Below are positions 1-7,765 of a stretch of 64,000 nt of DNA, in pieces. Origin of the DNA: Streptomyces sp. CB02056 (lineage in GTDB: Bacteria; Actinomycetota; Actinomycetes; Streptomycetales; Streptomycetaceae); NCBI RefSeq assembly GCF_001905545.1, contig NZ_LIPD01000012.1:124001-188000 (forward strand), given 5' to 3'. The position numbers were made by a program, and so were the translations under genes. Position 1 is the stretch's first letter. Each line of letters begins with the position of its first letter. The notes below the pieces were generated by a model. The model was not told where the DNA came from, did not search any database, and was given only the letters and a program-made list of their open reading frames with translations.

Positions 1-695
1 GTGGTGGTGGAGAGCCCGAGCGTGCTGCCGAGCGCGGTGATCAGCGCCATGCCGAGGCCGACGCCGATGACGGCGGTGAGCAGCGGCAGGCCGGCCGCGA
101 GCAGCGAGCCGAAGGTGATCACCAGGACGACGGCGGACAGCGCCATGCCGATCGCCTCGCTGCTGCCGCCCGCGTCGGGCTTGGCCATCAGCGCGGTGCC
201 GCCGATCTCGACCTTGAGGCCGGCGTCCCGCCCGTGCTGGGCGGCCTGCTCCAGGGTGTCGGTGGCGGTCTTGGAGACCTCGCCGGCCTTGGCGGAGTAG
301 CTCACCGTGGCGTAGGCGGTGGTGCCGTCCGCGGAGACGGCGCCCTTCATCTTGAACGGGTCCACCGCGCTGGTGACCTGCTCGGAGCCGGCGAGCTCGC
401 CGACCGTGCGCTCGACGGCCTGCTGGTTCGGCGCGGCGGTGATCTTCTGGCCGGAGGGGGCGACGAACACCAGGCGCGCCGAGGCCCCGTCGGCGTGGCC
501 GCCGGGGAAGCGCTCGTTCATCAGGTCGAAGGCCTTCTGCGCCTCCGTGCCGGGCATCGCGAAGCCGTCGTCGGGTGCGGCGGGCGCCTTGGCCGCGAGG
601 ACTCCGACGGCCGCCAGCACGGCGACCCAGAGGAAGGTCACCAGCCGGCGCCGGACGAAGGTCCATCGGCCCAGACGGTAGAGGAACGTGGCCAC
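1..695 (-). CDS. MMPL-family membrane transporter, N-terminal part (runs off the left edge)
   Basis: Reading leftward from a GTG at 695-693 gives about 231 residues that begin MATFLYRLGRWTFVRRR. A first membrane helix lies at about residues 17-35, followed by a periplasmic-type domain (FAMPGTEAQKAFDLMNERFPGG), and two further helices begin near residue 175. This order is that of MMPL/RND-type exporters, which carry lipids or drugs across the cytoplasmic membrane. An AAGGAG-like ribosome site lies about 11 bases before the GTG. The gene is cut by the window edge, so the remaining helices cannot be checked. A palindrome 150 bases upstream suggests control by a TetR-type repressor. The family is clear; the cargo is not. 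Confidence 0.85.
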   Translation of the reverse strand, partial: MATFLYRLGRWTFVRRRLVTFLWVAVLAAVGVLAAKAPAAPDDGFAMPGTEAQKAFDLMNERFPGGHADGASARLVFVAPSGQKITAAPNQQAVERTVGELAGSEQVTSAVDPFKMKGAVSADGTTAYATVSYSAKAGEVSKTATDTLEQAAQHGRDAGLKVEIGGTALMAKPDAGGSSEAIGMALSAVVLVITFGSLLAAGLPLLTAVIGVGLGMALITALGSTLGLSTT

Positions 696-1075
696 GGGAG
701 AGCGGACTCCTTCGGATGCGGTTCTCGGGATCGGGAGGTGCCGCGGCCGGCCGGACGTCCTGGTGGACGCGGTCCGCCGCAGCATGACCAATCCTTGATC
801 GCCGACCCCTACTCCGTCGTCGTCCCTGCGCAGGCCGTTTGCGTACTGCGGACGCAGTAGTGCCCTCCCCCGTACGGAGGAGCGCGCGTCCTACCCCGGA
901 AGCAGCCCCCGGACCTGCGGCGGAAGCAGATCCGGTCACCCAAGCGGTCCGCGGCGGCGGGCCGCGGACCGGTGGGCGAAGTAGCGTGATGTGCCTGACC
1001 CGTCCGCTGACGTGCGGTTCGGGAGGATCCGACCCGATCGGTGCTGCTTTCGCAGCCCGCCGCCGGAGGTGCCCC
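696..1075. other. intergenic region between divergent genes
   Basis: About 380 bases separate the MMPL gene (leftward) from the aminotransferase (rightward). Apart from the palindrome at 844-859 and the ribosome site of the downstream gene (GGAGGT at 1064-1069), I see no gene or RNA here. Confidence 0.6.
844..859. promoter_or_regulatory. TetR-type operator-like palindrome
   Basis: The sequence TACTGCG-GA-CGCAGTA has perfect 7-base arms around a 2-base centre. It lies about 150 bases upstream of the MMPL start. MMPL exporters are often repressed by TetR-family proteins that bind sites of this size. No TetR gene is visible in the window, so the regulator would lie off the left edge. Confidence 0.55.
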
Positions 1076-2200
1076 ATGGGCGTTCCAGCCGCCCGCATCG
1101 TGTTCGACGAGAGCGACCGTGCGGCCGTCGCCGAAGCGGTGACCGAGATGCTCACCACCGGCGCGCTGACCCTCGGTCCGTGGACCGAGCGCTTCGAGCA
1201 GGCCTTCGCCACCGAGCACGGCGCCTCGCACGCCGTCGCGGTGAGCAGCGGCACGGCGGCGCTGGAGGTGATCCTGCGCGGCATCGACGTCCGGGGCCGC
1301 GACGTGGTCGTCCCCGCCGTCACCTTCTACGCGACCGCCGGCGCGGTGGTGCACGCGGGCGGGCGTCCGGTCTTCGCCGACGTCGACCCGGCCACCCTCG
1401 CGCTCTCCCCCGAGACCCTGGAGGCGGCGCTCACCCCGGACACCGCCGCCGTCGTCCTGGTGCACATCGGCGGGCTGGTCGGCCCGCAGGTCACCGCGGT
1501 GCGGGCGCTGTGCGACCGGCGCGGTATCCCGCTGGTCGAGGACGCCGCGCACGCCCACGGCAGCAGCTTCGACGGGCGCGCCGCCGGGACCTTCGGCCTG
1601 GCCGGGGCCTTCTCCTTCTACCCGACCAAGGTCACCACCAGCGGCGAGGGCGGGATGATCCTCACCGAGTCGCCGGAGCTGCGCGACGAGGCCCGGATCT
1701 ACCGCGACCAGGGCAAGGGCTCCTTCACCACCAACCACCACGTGAAGCTCGGCTACTCCTGGCGGATGAGCGAGCCGCACGCCGCGATCGGGGCGGTGCA
1801 CCTGCGCCGGCTGAAGGAGTTCATCGAGACCCGCCGGGCCGTCGCCCGCCGCTACGACGCGGCGCTGGCCGGGCTGGACGGCCTCGACCCGGTGCTCGAA
1901 CCGCCCGGCTGCCGGGGCAACTACTACAAGTACGTGGCGCTGCTGCCGCCCGGGGTGGACCGCGCGGAGTTCAAACGGGCGGTGGCCGAGGAGCACGGGG
2001 TGCGGCTGTCCGGCGAGGTCTACGACCTGCCGCTGCACCTCCAGCCGGTGCTCGCCCCCTACCGGCGCGGGCCGCTGCCGGTGGCCGAGGACGTCTGCGC
2101 CCGGCAGGTCTGCCTGCCGGTGCACTCCGACATGACCGATGACGAGACGGAGCAGGTGGTCGACGCCGTCTCCGCGGTGTACCGGCGCCTGGCCGGGTAG
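1076..2200 (+). CDS. DegT/DnrJ/EryC1-type sugar aminotransferase
   Basis: This 374-residue protein is a PLP-dependent aminotransferase of the family that aminates keto groups of nucleotide-activated sugars. The PLP lysine is in SFYPTKVTTSGEGG, after the conserved EDAAHAHGS segment, and a VSSGTAALEV phosphate-binding motif is near residue 57. I place the start at ATG 1076 because GGAGGT sits 6 bases before it; the reading frame stays open further upstream but that stretch looks non-coding. It heads a three-gene rightward group with an NAD-dependent epimerase and a glycosyltransferase, which fits making and attaching an amino sugar. The actual sugar cannot be told from sequence. Confidence 0.88.
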   Translation: MGVPAARIVFDESDRAAVAEAVTEMLTTGALTLGPWTERFEQAFATEHGASHAVAVSSGTAALEVILRGIDVRGRDVVVPAVTFYATAGAVVHAGGRPVFADVDPATLALSPETLEAALTPDTAAVVLVHIGGLVGPQVTAVRALCDRRGIPLVEDAAHAHGSSFDGRAAGTFGLAGAFSFYPTKVTTSGEGGMILTESPELRDEARIYRDQGKGSFTTNHHVKLGYSWRMSEPHAAIGAVHLRRLKEFIETRRAVARRYDAALAGLDGLDPVLEPPGCRGNYYKYVALLPPGVDRAEFKRAVAEEHGVRLSGEVYDLPLHLQPVLAPYRRGPLPVAEDVCARQVCLPVHSDMTDDETEQVVDAVSAVYRRLAG

Positions 2201-2222
2201 CCGGAGCGAAGGGAGCAGGATC

Positions 2223-3167
2223 GTGCGGATAGCCGTCACCGGAGGCTGCGGGTTCATCGGTTCACACGTCGTGGACCACCTGATCGCGGCCGGCCACGAC
2301 GTCCTCGCGGTGGACACCACCGACAAGTACCTCAACCCGGACGCCGAGCACGCGCGGCTCGACATCCTCGACCTCGGGGCCCTCACCGCGGCGCTGGCCG
2401 GCAGCGAGGTGGTCTACCACCTGGCCGCCATGGCCGACGTCGAGCAGGTCTCCGCCGACCCCGTCCGCGCGGTGCGGACCAACATCGACGGCACCGAGGC
2501 CGTCCTGGAGGCCGCCCGGCGCAGCGGCCTGAGCCGGACCGTGCTGGCGAGCACCGTCTGGGTCTACGGGGCCGCCCTCACCGACGGGCAGATCGACGGC
2601 GGCGAACAGGAGCTGGACGAGCACGTGCCGATCGAGCTGGAGCACAGCGGCCATCTGTACGTCGCCACCAAGCTCGCCGCCGAGATGCTGGTGCACAGCT
2701 ACCGCGAGCTCTACGGGCAGCACTTCACCATCCTGCGCTACGGCATCCCGTACGGCCCCCGGATGCGGGACGAGCTGGTCGTCGCCCGGTTCGTCCAGGC
2801 CGCGCTGACCGGCCGGCCGATCACCATCGCCGGGGACGGCCGGCAGAGCCGCAACTTCGTCTACGTCGAGGACCTCGCCGACGCCCACGTCCGGGCCCTC
2901 TCCCCCGCCGCCGAGGACCAGACCTTCGCGCTGGAGGGCTCGGCGGCCGTCTCGGTGCGGGACATCGCCGACACCGTGGACGCCCTGCTGGGGCCCGTCA
3001 CCATCGAGCACATCGACGGGCGGAAGGCCGACTACGCGGGGCGGCGGATCTCCTCGGCACAGGCGAAACGGCTGCTGGGCTGGTCGCCGAGCACCAACTT
3101 CACCGCCGGCGTGCGGCAGTACGCGGACTGGTACCGGGCCGCCGTCGGCTCGGCCGCCGGCGCCTGA
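2223..3167 (+). CDS. NAD-dependent epimerase/dehydratase (nucleotide-sugar SDR)
   Basis: The 314-residue product belongs to the extended short-chain dehydrogenase family acting on nucleotide sugars. It has the N-terminal NAD motif GGCGFIG, the STVWVYG segment and the catalytic YVATK (Tyr-x-x-x-Lys). The start is GTG 2223, giving VRIAVTGG directly before the Rossmann fold, with GGAGCAGG before it as ribosome site. It follows the aminotransferase by 22 bases and precedes the glycosyltransferase by 13, so the three are probably cotranscribed. Epimerase versus 4,6-dehydratase activity cannot be separated by eye. Confidence 0.87.
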   Translation: MRIAVTGGCGFIGSHVVDHLIAAGHDVLAVDTTDKYLNPDAEHARLDILDLGALTAALAGSEVVYHLAAMADVEQVSADPVRAVRTNIDGTEAVLEAARRSGLSRTVLASTVWVYGAALTDGQIDGGEQELDEHVPIELEHSGHLYVATKLAAEMLVHSYRELYGQHFTILRYGIPYGPRMRDELVVARFVQAALTGRPITIAGDGRQSRNFVYVEDLADAHVRALSPAAEDQTFALEGSAAVSVRDIADTVDALLGPVTIEHIDGRKADYAGRRISSAQAKRLLGWSPSTNFTAGVRQYADWYRAAVGSAAGA

Positions 3168-3180
3168 CGGGGGCCGCCCG

Positions 3181-4293
3181 ATGCCGCACGCCCTGCTGGT
3201 CTCCGGCTCGCTCGGGCAGGGCCACGACGTGATGGCGCAGGCCTGCGCGGACACCCTGCGGGAACGCGGCTGGACCACCGGCACGGTCGACGCCATGGCC
3301 CTGCTCGGGCAGCGCTCCGGCGCGGCCGGGGAGGCGGTGTTCCGCCGGCTGCTCGACCTGCCCGGGGTGTACGACGCCTTCCACTTCTCGGCGCTGCGGC
3401 CGGGCGCCCGGCTCGCCCTGCTCGCCGACGCGGCGGCCCGCGCCCGGCTGGTCCCGGCGCTGCGGGAGCTGATCGCGGCGCAGCGGCCGCAGCTGGTGGT
3501 CTCGGTGTTCGCCACCGCGACCTCGGCTGTCAACCGGCTGCTGCGGCAGGCACCGGAGCGGGAGTTCCGGCACTTCGTGTTCTGCACCGACGTGACGCCG
3601 CACCGGCTCTGGGTGCAGGAGGGGACGGACCTGTTCCTGGTCACCTCGGAGGTCGCGGCGTGCGCGGTGCGGCGGTACCGGCCGGACGCCGACGTCGCCG
3701 TCGTGCCGGCGCCGCTGCGGCAGCCGTTCTACCGGCCGCCGGAACGGGCCGCGGCGCGCGCCGAGTTGGGCGTGCCGGCGGGCGCCGCCTGCGTGCTGCT
3801 GATGTCGGGCTCCTGGGGGCTCGGCCCGCTCGCCCGCACCGCCGCCTCGCTGGCCGCCGCAGGCCCGCACGTGCTCGCGGTGGCCGGGCGCAACCGGGAG
3901 CTGGAGCGCCGGCTGCGGACCGCCGCGCGCCGGGAGCCCCGGCTGCACCCCTTCGGCTACACCGACCGCGTCCCCGCGCTGATGGCCGCCGCCGACCTGG
4001 TGGTCACCAGCTCGGGCGACACCTGCAGCGAGGCCCGGGCGCTGGGTCGGCGGCTGCTGCTCCTCGACGTGGTGCAGGGGCACGGGCGCGACAACCTCCA
4101 GCACGAGCTGGAGCTCGGCCACGCCGACGTCGCCACCGCCCGCCCCGCCGAGGTGGTCCGCAACGCCCTGGCCGCCCTCGGCCGCCCCGAGCCCGCACCG
4201 TCCGCCGGCGCCACACCGGAGGCGTGGCGCCGGGGCTTCGCAAGGGCGCTGGAACGAGTCGGGCTGGCGGCCATGGGGCACCTCGATCGGTGA
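3181..4293 (+). CDS. GT28-like glycosyltransferase (MGDG synthase/MurG fold)
   Basis: The 370-residue protein opens with LVSGSLGQGHDVMAQA, the glycine-rich start of processive lipid glycosyltransferases related to MGDG synthase and MurG. A C-terminal nucleotide-sugar-binding half has VVTSSGDTCSEARALG and the DVVQGHGRDN loop. Proteins of this kind move a sugar from a nucleotide donor to a lipid or membrane acceptor. It is the last gene of the amino-sugar group and likely uses the sugar made by the two genes before it. It converges on the low-GC island gene at 4343 with only 49 bases between them. Confidence 0.8.
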   Translation: MPHALLVSGSLGQGHDVMAQACADTLRERGWTTGTVDAMALLGQRSGAAGEAVFRRLLDLPGVYDAFHFSALRPGARLALLADAAARARLVPALRELIAAQRPQLVVSVFATATSAVNRLLRQAPEREFRHFVFCTDVTPHRLWVQEGTDLFLVTSEVAACAVRRYRPDADVAVVPAPLRQPFYRPPERAAARAELGVPAGAACVLLMSGSWGLGPLARTAASLAAAGPHVLAVAGRNRELERRLRTAARREPRLHPFGYTDRVPALMAAADLVVTSSGDTCSEARALGRRLLLLDVVQGHGRDNLQHELELGHADVATARPAEVVRNALAALGRPEPAPSAGATPEAWRRGFARALERVGLAAMGHLDR

Positions 4294-4342
4294 CGAACCG
4301 CTCAGCCCGCTTCTCCTTCCGGCGCGCTCCCACAAGCCCGTG

Positions 4343-5470
4343 TCAGGGATGGTCTCCCTCATCGCCGAAGGCCATCTGCTCCCACGCCCTGCCATAGGCC
4401 ATAGCGGCAGTCAGCTGGTGGACCGCTGCCGACACCGACCTGCCTGGCCCTCGGAGCTTCTTGCCCCCCGCCCCGAAACGGTGGTCGGCCGCAGAACCGA
4501 ACTCCTCGACCTTCGCTGACCCTTTCCTCATCCGCACGGCCATTCCGTTCAGCTCCTCACCGAACCTCCGGACTTCGGGAGCACGCTTGTCCTTCGGTAC
4601 CGCGTCGGCCAGCGAGACCACGGTCCTCACCCTGAGGTCGATTCCCGCCACGCTTTCCGCGAACCTCTCCGCTGCCGCCTCCAGCTCGACCACCGGCGAG
4701 GACACCGCTCTCCCGAATGAACCCAGCGCAGCCGCTTTTGCGCCCACCGGATCACCCGACCGGGCGATTCGACGCTCCACCTCGTCCGCCGTATCAGCTG
4801 CCTTCCCAATGGTCTCGATCAGCGTCGTCACGGCATCCATGTCGACCAGAAGCGACCTCAGCTGATCGTCCAGCTTGGAAATCTGGTCCAGAATCCTGGG
4901 CTCGGCCAGGCCGTCATCATATGGAGCGGGAGGTACGGCACCGCCGCCTCCGGACGGAAGCAGCTTCCGCAGGATCCCCGGCGGCAAAGCCCCGGAAAAA
5001 CTGTCCGTCAGCCCTCCTGCGACAACTCGTTCCAGGTCCTTCCGGACATCGACGAGTCCAGCCTCCGTCCGCTTGAACTTGAGAGTTCGGATCGAGGGAA
5101 GGTCGAAGGGTACCCTTCCGTGTTCGCCGATTTGGATCGTCGGCCGACCGGCCAGATGGCGAAGCGCCAGTCCGTAGATGACGCTTGGGTCCCCTCCGCT
5201 CAAGTCCGCAATGGCGATTTCATCCCGCACCAGGTGCTCGAGCAACTCGTCGGTGATCGCTCCGGAGTGGGCGATCTGGTCGGCCCTGACGGGCTCGATG
5301 CCGTACTTGCGGCACACCGGGTCAACCACCTTCTCTAAGGTCGTCAGGTAGTTCTCGTACGCCTTGAGTGCGGAACTCCCCGACGGCGCCAGACTATTAC
5401 CGATCGGCCCGATCATGAGGCATCTCACCCGAGTGCTGTGGAGGTCCGTCGATCCCCTGGTCCGGTCCAT
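4343..5470 (-). CDS. nucleoside-deoxyribosyltransferase-like protein, candidate effector of the cyclase island
   Basis: This 375-residue protein has an N-terminal half resembling the nucleoside 2-deoxyribosyltransferase/TIR-like fold found in many bacterial conflict proteins. Seen motifs are MIGPIG near residue 19, RADQIAHSGAITDELLEHLV near 62-81, and IADLSGGDPSVIYGLALRH near 87-105. In relatives the last motif usually reads NPNVFYEL, with the Glu catalytic; here that position is Gly100. The C-terminal 170 residues are rich in charged helices and may form a coiled coil. Translation starts at ATG 5470, overlapping the stop of the HTH gene (TGATG). It is the last gene of the island. I infer an effector role from position and fold; the missing Glu means a hydrolase activity cannot be assumed. 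Confidence 0.6.
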   Translation of the reverse strand: MDRTRGSTDLHSTRVRCLMIGPIGNSLAPSGSSALKAYENYLTTLEKVVDPVCRKYGIEPVRADQIAHSGAITDELLEHLVRDEIAIADLSGGDPSVIYGLALRHLAGRPTIQIGEHGRVPFDLPSIRTLKFKRTEAGLVDVRKDLERVVAGGLTDSFSGALPPGILRKLLPSGGGGAVPPAPYDDGLAEPRILDQISKLDDQLRSLLVDMDAVTTLIETIGKAADTADEVERRIARSGDPVGAKAAALGSFGRAVSSPVVELEAAAERFAESVAGIDLRVRTVVSLADAVPKDKRAPEVRRFGEELNGMAVRMRKGSAKVEEFGSAADHRFGAGGKKLRGPGRSVSAAVHQLTAAMAYGRAWEQMAFGDEGDHP

Positions 5471-5766
5471 CACGACACATCCTCCTGACAGGGAGTGTCC
5501 GACCCCCATCGAGCCGCAAAATCGGCACCTTCCGCCATGTCGGCCGCGTAGATCGGACGCTCTTCGATTCCGAGAGCCCGCAGCAGGAGAGCCGTCGGGA
5601 TCCGGTAACACCGTCCGAACCTCAGCACCAGGCAGGGGAAACGACCGGCATGAATCATCTTGTACGCGGTGGCGACGCAGACACCGAACGCTCGGGCCGC
5701 CGTCCGCACGTCCACGGTCAGAGGCAGCTCGAAGGCTTCCGCGAAGGTAACAGGTCTCGCTGTCAT
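5470..5766 (-). CDS. small helix-turn-helix protein (excisionase/MerR-like fold)
   Basis: The 98-residue product contains VDVRTAARAFGVCVATAYKM followed by IHAGRFPCLVLRFGRCYRIP, the helix-turn-helix plus wing layout of excisionase-like DNA-binding proteins. It starts at ATG 5766 in a 4-base ATGA overlap with the gene before it, and its stop overlaps the start of the next gene by one base. It may regulate the island or act as a recombination accessory factor. No integrase is present in the window, which favours regulation. Confidence 0.7.
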   Translation of the reverse strand: MTARPVTFAEAFELPLTVDVRTAARAFGVCVATAYKMIHAGRFPCLVLRFGRCYRIPTALLLRALGIEERPIYAADMAEGADFAARWGSDTPCQEDVS

Positions 5767-6521
5767 CGCCGTCCGTCCTCCGGGTGAAGAAAAAGTCGAC
5801 CGACCAGTCTTCCGCGATCCTCGGCGAGCCGGCTGAGAACGATCTCCCGCAGACCGAGACGTTCCGCGATCGATCCGATACGCTCACCCTCAACGCGTTG
5901 TCGGAGAACCGTGGACGACGTCCTCGGCGCGACCTCATCCGAATGCACAAGACTGGGAAGAACCGGCCAGATTTTGGCCGCCTTCACTCCGTTCCGAGCC
6001 GATGGGCAGGAATCAATCTGGTCGGCCGCCATCGTGGCAAGATCACCACAAGAATGCTCCCGAGAGAACCTTCGACCGTAGGCCCAGGCCTTGCCCCTGC
6101 AGAACCTGAGCAGATCACCCCCGATGGATGGACTTTCCGGATCCACCGCCTCCAGCGCCGCCAGCACAGCAAGAGCCGTCTCCGCTTCGACGTCATCGCG
6201 GTCGACCCCGAAGCGCTCGGAAATCTGCCGAACGGTGCGTCGCACACCGGGGAATGCCAACCAGGTCAAAATGACCCTCCAATCCGCTGCGTTCCCTGTC
6301 TCCGGGCAGTCTCCGAACCGAAGAATCGCCTCGCGCCAGATGGCCCGTCGGATCTCCTCGTCCGGTGGGTCCTGATACAGCGCTTCCCTTGCCGCTCGGA
6401 TGGAAAGCGCTACGTGAGTCCCTTCGAAAAGGAACAGGAAGCGAAACTCCGCCCGACTGTCGAGCAGTTCGATACGGCCGTCTAGAGAGGCCTCCAGCCC
6501 CGTCCTTCTTCCCAGGTTCAC
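5763..6521 (-). CDS. uncharacterised mainly helical protein with a sigma-factor-like segment
   Basis: I do not recognise the family with confidence. The 252-residue protein is charged and mainly helical. A central stretch (about residues 110-135, RQISERFGVDRDDVEAET) and a C-terminal GSIAERLGLREIVLSRL look like helix-turn-helix units, as in regions 2 and 4 of ECF sigma factors, but no full sigma domain is clear. The start GTG 6521 overlaps the previous stop (GTGA) and has AAGGGGG before it. Tight coupling on both sides means it is made with the cyclase and the HTH protein. A role in island transcription is possible but unproven. Confidence 0.55.
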   Translation of the reverse strand: MNLGRRTGLEASLDGRIELLDSRAEFRFLFLFEGTHVALSIRAAREALYQDPPDEEIRRAIWREAILRFGDCPETGNAADWRVILTWLAFPGVRRTVRQISERFGVDRDDVEAETALAVLAALEAVDPESPSIGGDLLRFCRGKAWAYGRRFSREHSCGDLATMAADQIDSCPSARNGVKAAKIWPVLPSLVHSDEVAPRTSSTVLRQRVEGERIGSIAERLGLREIVLSRLAEDRGRLVGRLFLHPEDGRR

Positions 6522-6796
6522 GAGGCCGCCCCCTTCTTTCGCTGCCCACCACACAAGGCTTCCGAAGCCCTGTTACATACCTGCACAAGTCGAACCAGCG
6601 CCGCGCAGATCCTCGTGTACACCGTCACGGGCTCCGGCTCTCGAGTGCGGACCGCGGGCAGGAGCGATTCACCTGCGATGTTGTAGTAGTGCACACCGCC
6701 GGACACCCGGCCGGAAATCGCGACGCTTTCCTCGGCTAGCTGGGCGCGCACTTCCGGCGCCTGACGTCGGCACTGGTCAACCTCCTGCTCATCCAT
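6518..6796 (-). CDS. 92-residue island protein with a GGVHYYN motif
   Basis: This is an unrecognised small protein. It starts at ATG 6796, overlapping the end of the cyclase gene by 8 bases. Residues 29-39 read GRVSGGVHYYN, close to GDVAGGLHYTN at residues 260-270 of the neighbouring cyclase. The C-terminal part is a Cys- and Arg-containing helix (ICAALVRLVQVCNRASEALC). The shared motif suggests that the two proteins contact the same partner or each other. No enzymatic residues are apparent. Confidence 0.6.
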   Translation of the reverse strand: MDEQEVDQCRRQAPEVRAQLAEESVAISGRVSGGVHYYNIAGESLLPAVRTREPEPVTVYTRICAALVRLVQVCNRASEALCGGQRKKGAAS

Positions 6797-7634
6797 CGAT
6801 TCGCCGCCGCTTCGGGACCCAGGGATTCGTGTAGTGCAATCCTCCGGCCACGTCCCCCACTACACCGATTCCGTTCTTGACGTCCTGCCGGAAGCTCCTC
6901 CTGGCGAGCTCCAACGGCGTCGGGATTCCTCCCGGTCGCCCCTCAGGAGATGATCCCGATTTTTCTTCCGGCTTCCCACCCAATCCACTTCTCAGCAACT
7001 CCCCGGAAAGCCTCGGAACATACACCCAGGCGCGCTGGGAGAACTCTTTTCCGTCGACCTCCGCCAGTACCTCGGTGAACTCATCCGGAGACAACCCGAC
7101 GTATCCGCCGAGCACCGCGTCCTCGTAAGCCCGATCGGAGAGGACCGCGACCACATCGGTTTTCGCGCCACCCGCCATGAGAGCTTTCCGCAGTGGCCTG
7201 CAATCCAGCAGACGATGCAGATCGTTCCGCGCCGATCCTTTTCCGCAGACCTGATCAGCGGAATTCGCCACAGGCCCGACGTGGACGCTGATGCGAAAAC
7301 GGATGCCAGGCCCCTTGGACACCTGGTTGTACCGACCGACCACTGCCTCCATGGTCGACAGGAAGGGAGAGATCACGAAAGGCAGATGGGCGGGATCGAA
7401 CCCGATCGCAATTCCGTCACCGGAACTCTCCGAGAAGTACCCGTTCTGCCTGAGGCCACCTAGCCCGGCTGATTCGAGTGCCCGGTCCACAAGAGCGGGG
7501 ACAAGCTCGCTCGTAGGGGCGTGCAGTAGTGAGGGGAGTCTGGTATAGCCCATGGCATCCACCGCCACCATCGCAGCATAGCGGGAGAGCGGAACACTTT
7601 TCGACCAGGGCAACGGAATTTCCTGGAACGACAT
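6789..7634 (-). CDS. class III nucleotide cyclase (Pycsar-like candidate)
   Basis: The 281-residue protein has the class III cyclase fold. The first metal-binding Asp is Asp26 in MVAVDAMGYTR, and the second is Asp73 in SSGDGIAIGF. RISVHVGPVAN (about 114-124) and RLLDCRPLRKAL (about 141-152) match later strands and helices of the domain. No membrane segment or sensor domain is present, so it is a soluble stand-alone cyclase like the PycC enzymes of Pycsar systems. The C-terminal tail (260-270) carries GDVAGGLHYTN, shared with the next gene product. A strong AGGAGGT lies 4-5 bases before ATG 7634. Base specificity (A, G, C or U) cannot be read by eye. The upstream Crp-like gene would supply a cyclic-nucleotide receptor. 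Confidence 0.75.
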   Translation of the reverse strand: MSFQEIPLPWSKSVPLSRYAAMVAVDAMGYTRLPSLLHAPTSELVPALVDRALESAGLGGLRQNGYFSESSGDGIAIGFDPAHLPFVISPFLSTMEAVVGRYNQVSKGPGIRFRISVHVGPVANSADQVCGKGSARNDLHRLLDCRPLRKALMAGGAKTDVVAVLSDRAYEDAVLGGYVGLSPDEFTEVLAEVDGKEFSQRAWVYVPRLSGELLRSGLGGKPEEKSGSSPEGRPGGIPTPLELARRSFRQDVKNGIGVVGDVAGGLHYTNPWVPKRRRIDG

Positions 7635-7715
7635 GTGACCTCCTGAAATTCACTGGTTCTCCGGCCCACTGCCGGCCAGCTGGCCACAAGAATTTCCAGC
7701 GGAAGCCGCGGCTAA

Positions 7716-7731
7716 TGCACAGCACTGTGCA
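7716..7731. promoter_or_regulatory. palindrome upstream of the cyclase gene
   Basis: TGCACAG-CA-CTGTGCA has perfect 7-base arms and lies about 82 bases upstream of the cyclase start, in the 131-base gap after the Crp-like gene. Crp/Fnr proteins bind two-fold symmetric sites of this size, so it may be the operator by which the Crp-like protein controls the island. Confidence 0.45.
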
Positions 7732-7765
7732 CAACAGCCTTTTGTGGCGCTCCTCACAATTCGAT

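Noticed and set aside
5470..5766. Excisionase of an integrated element
   Set aside because: The fold fits, but no integrase, tRNA target or attachment repeats are seen, so a regulator is more likely.
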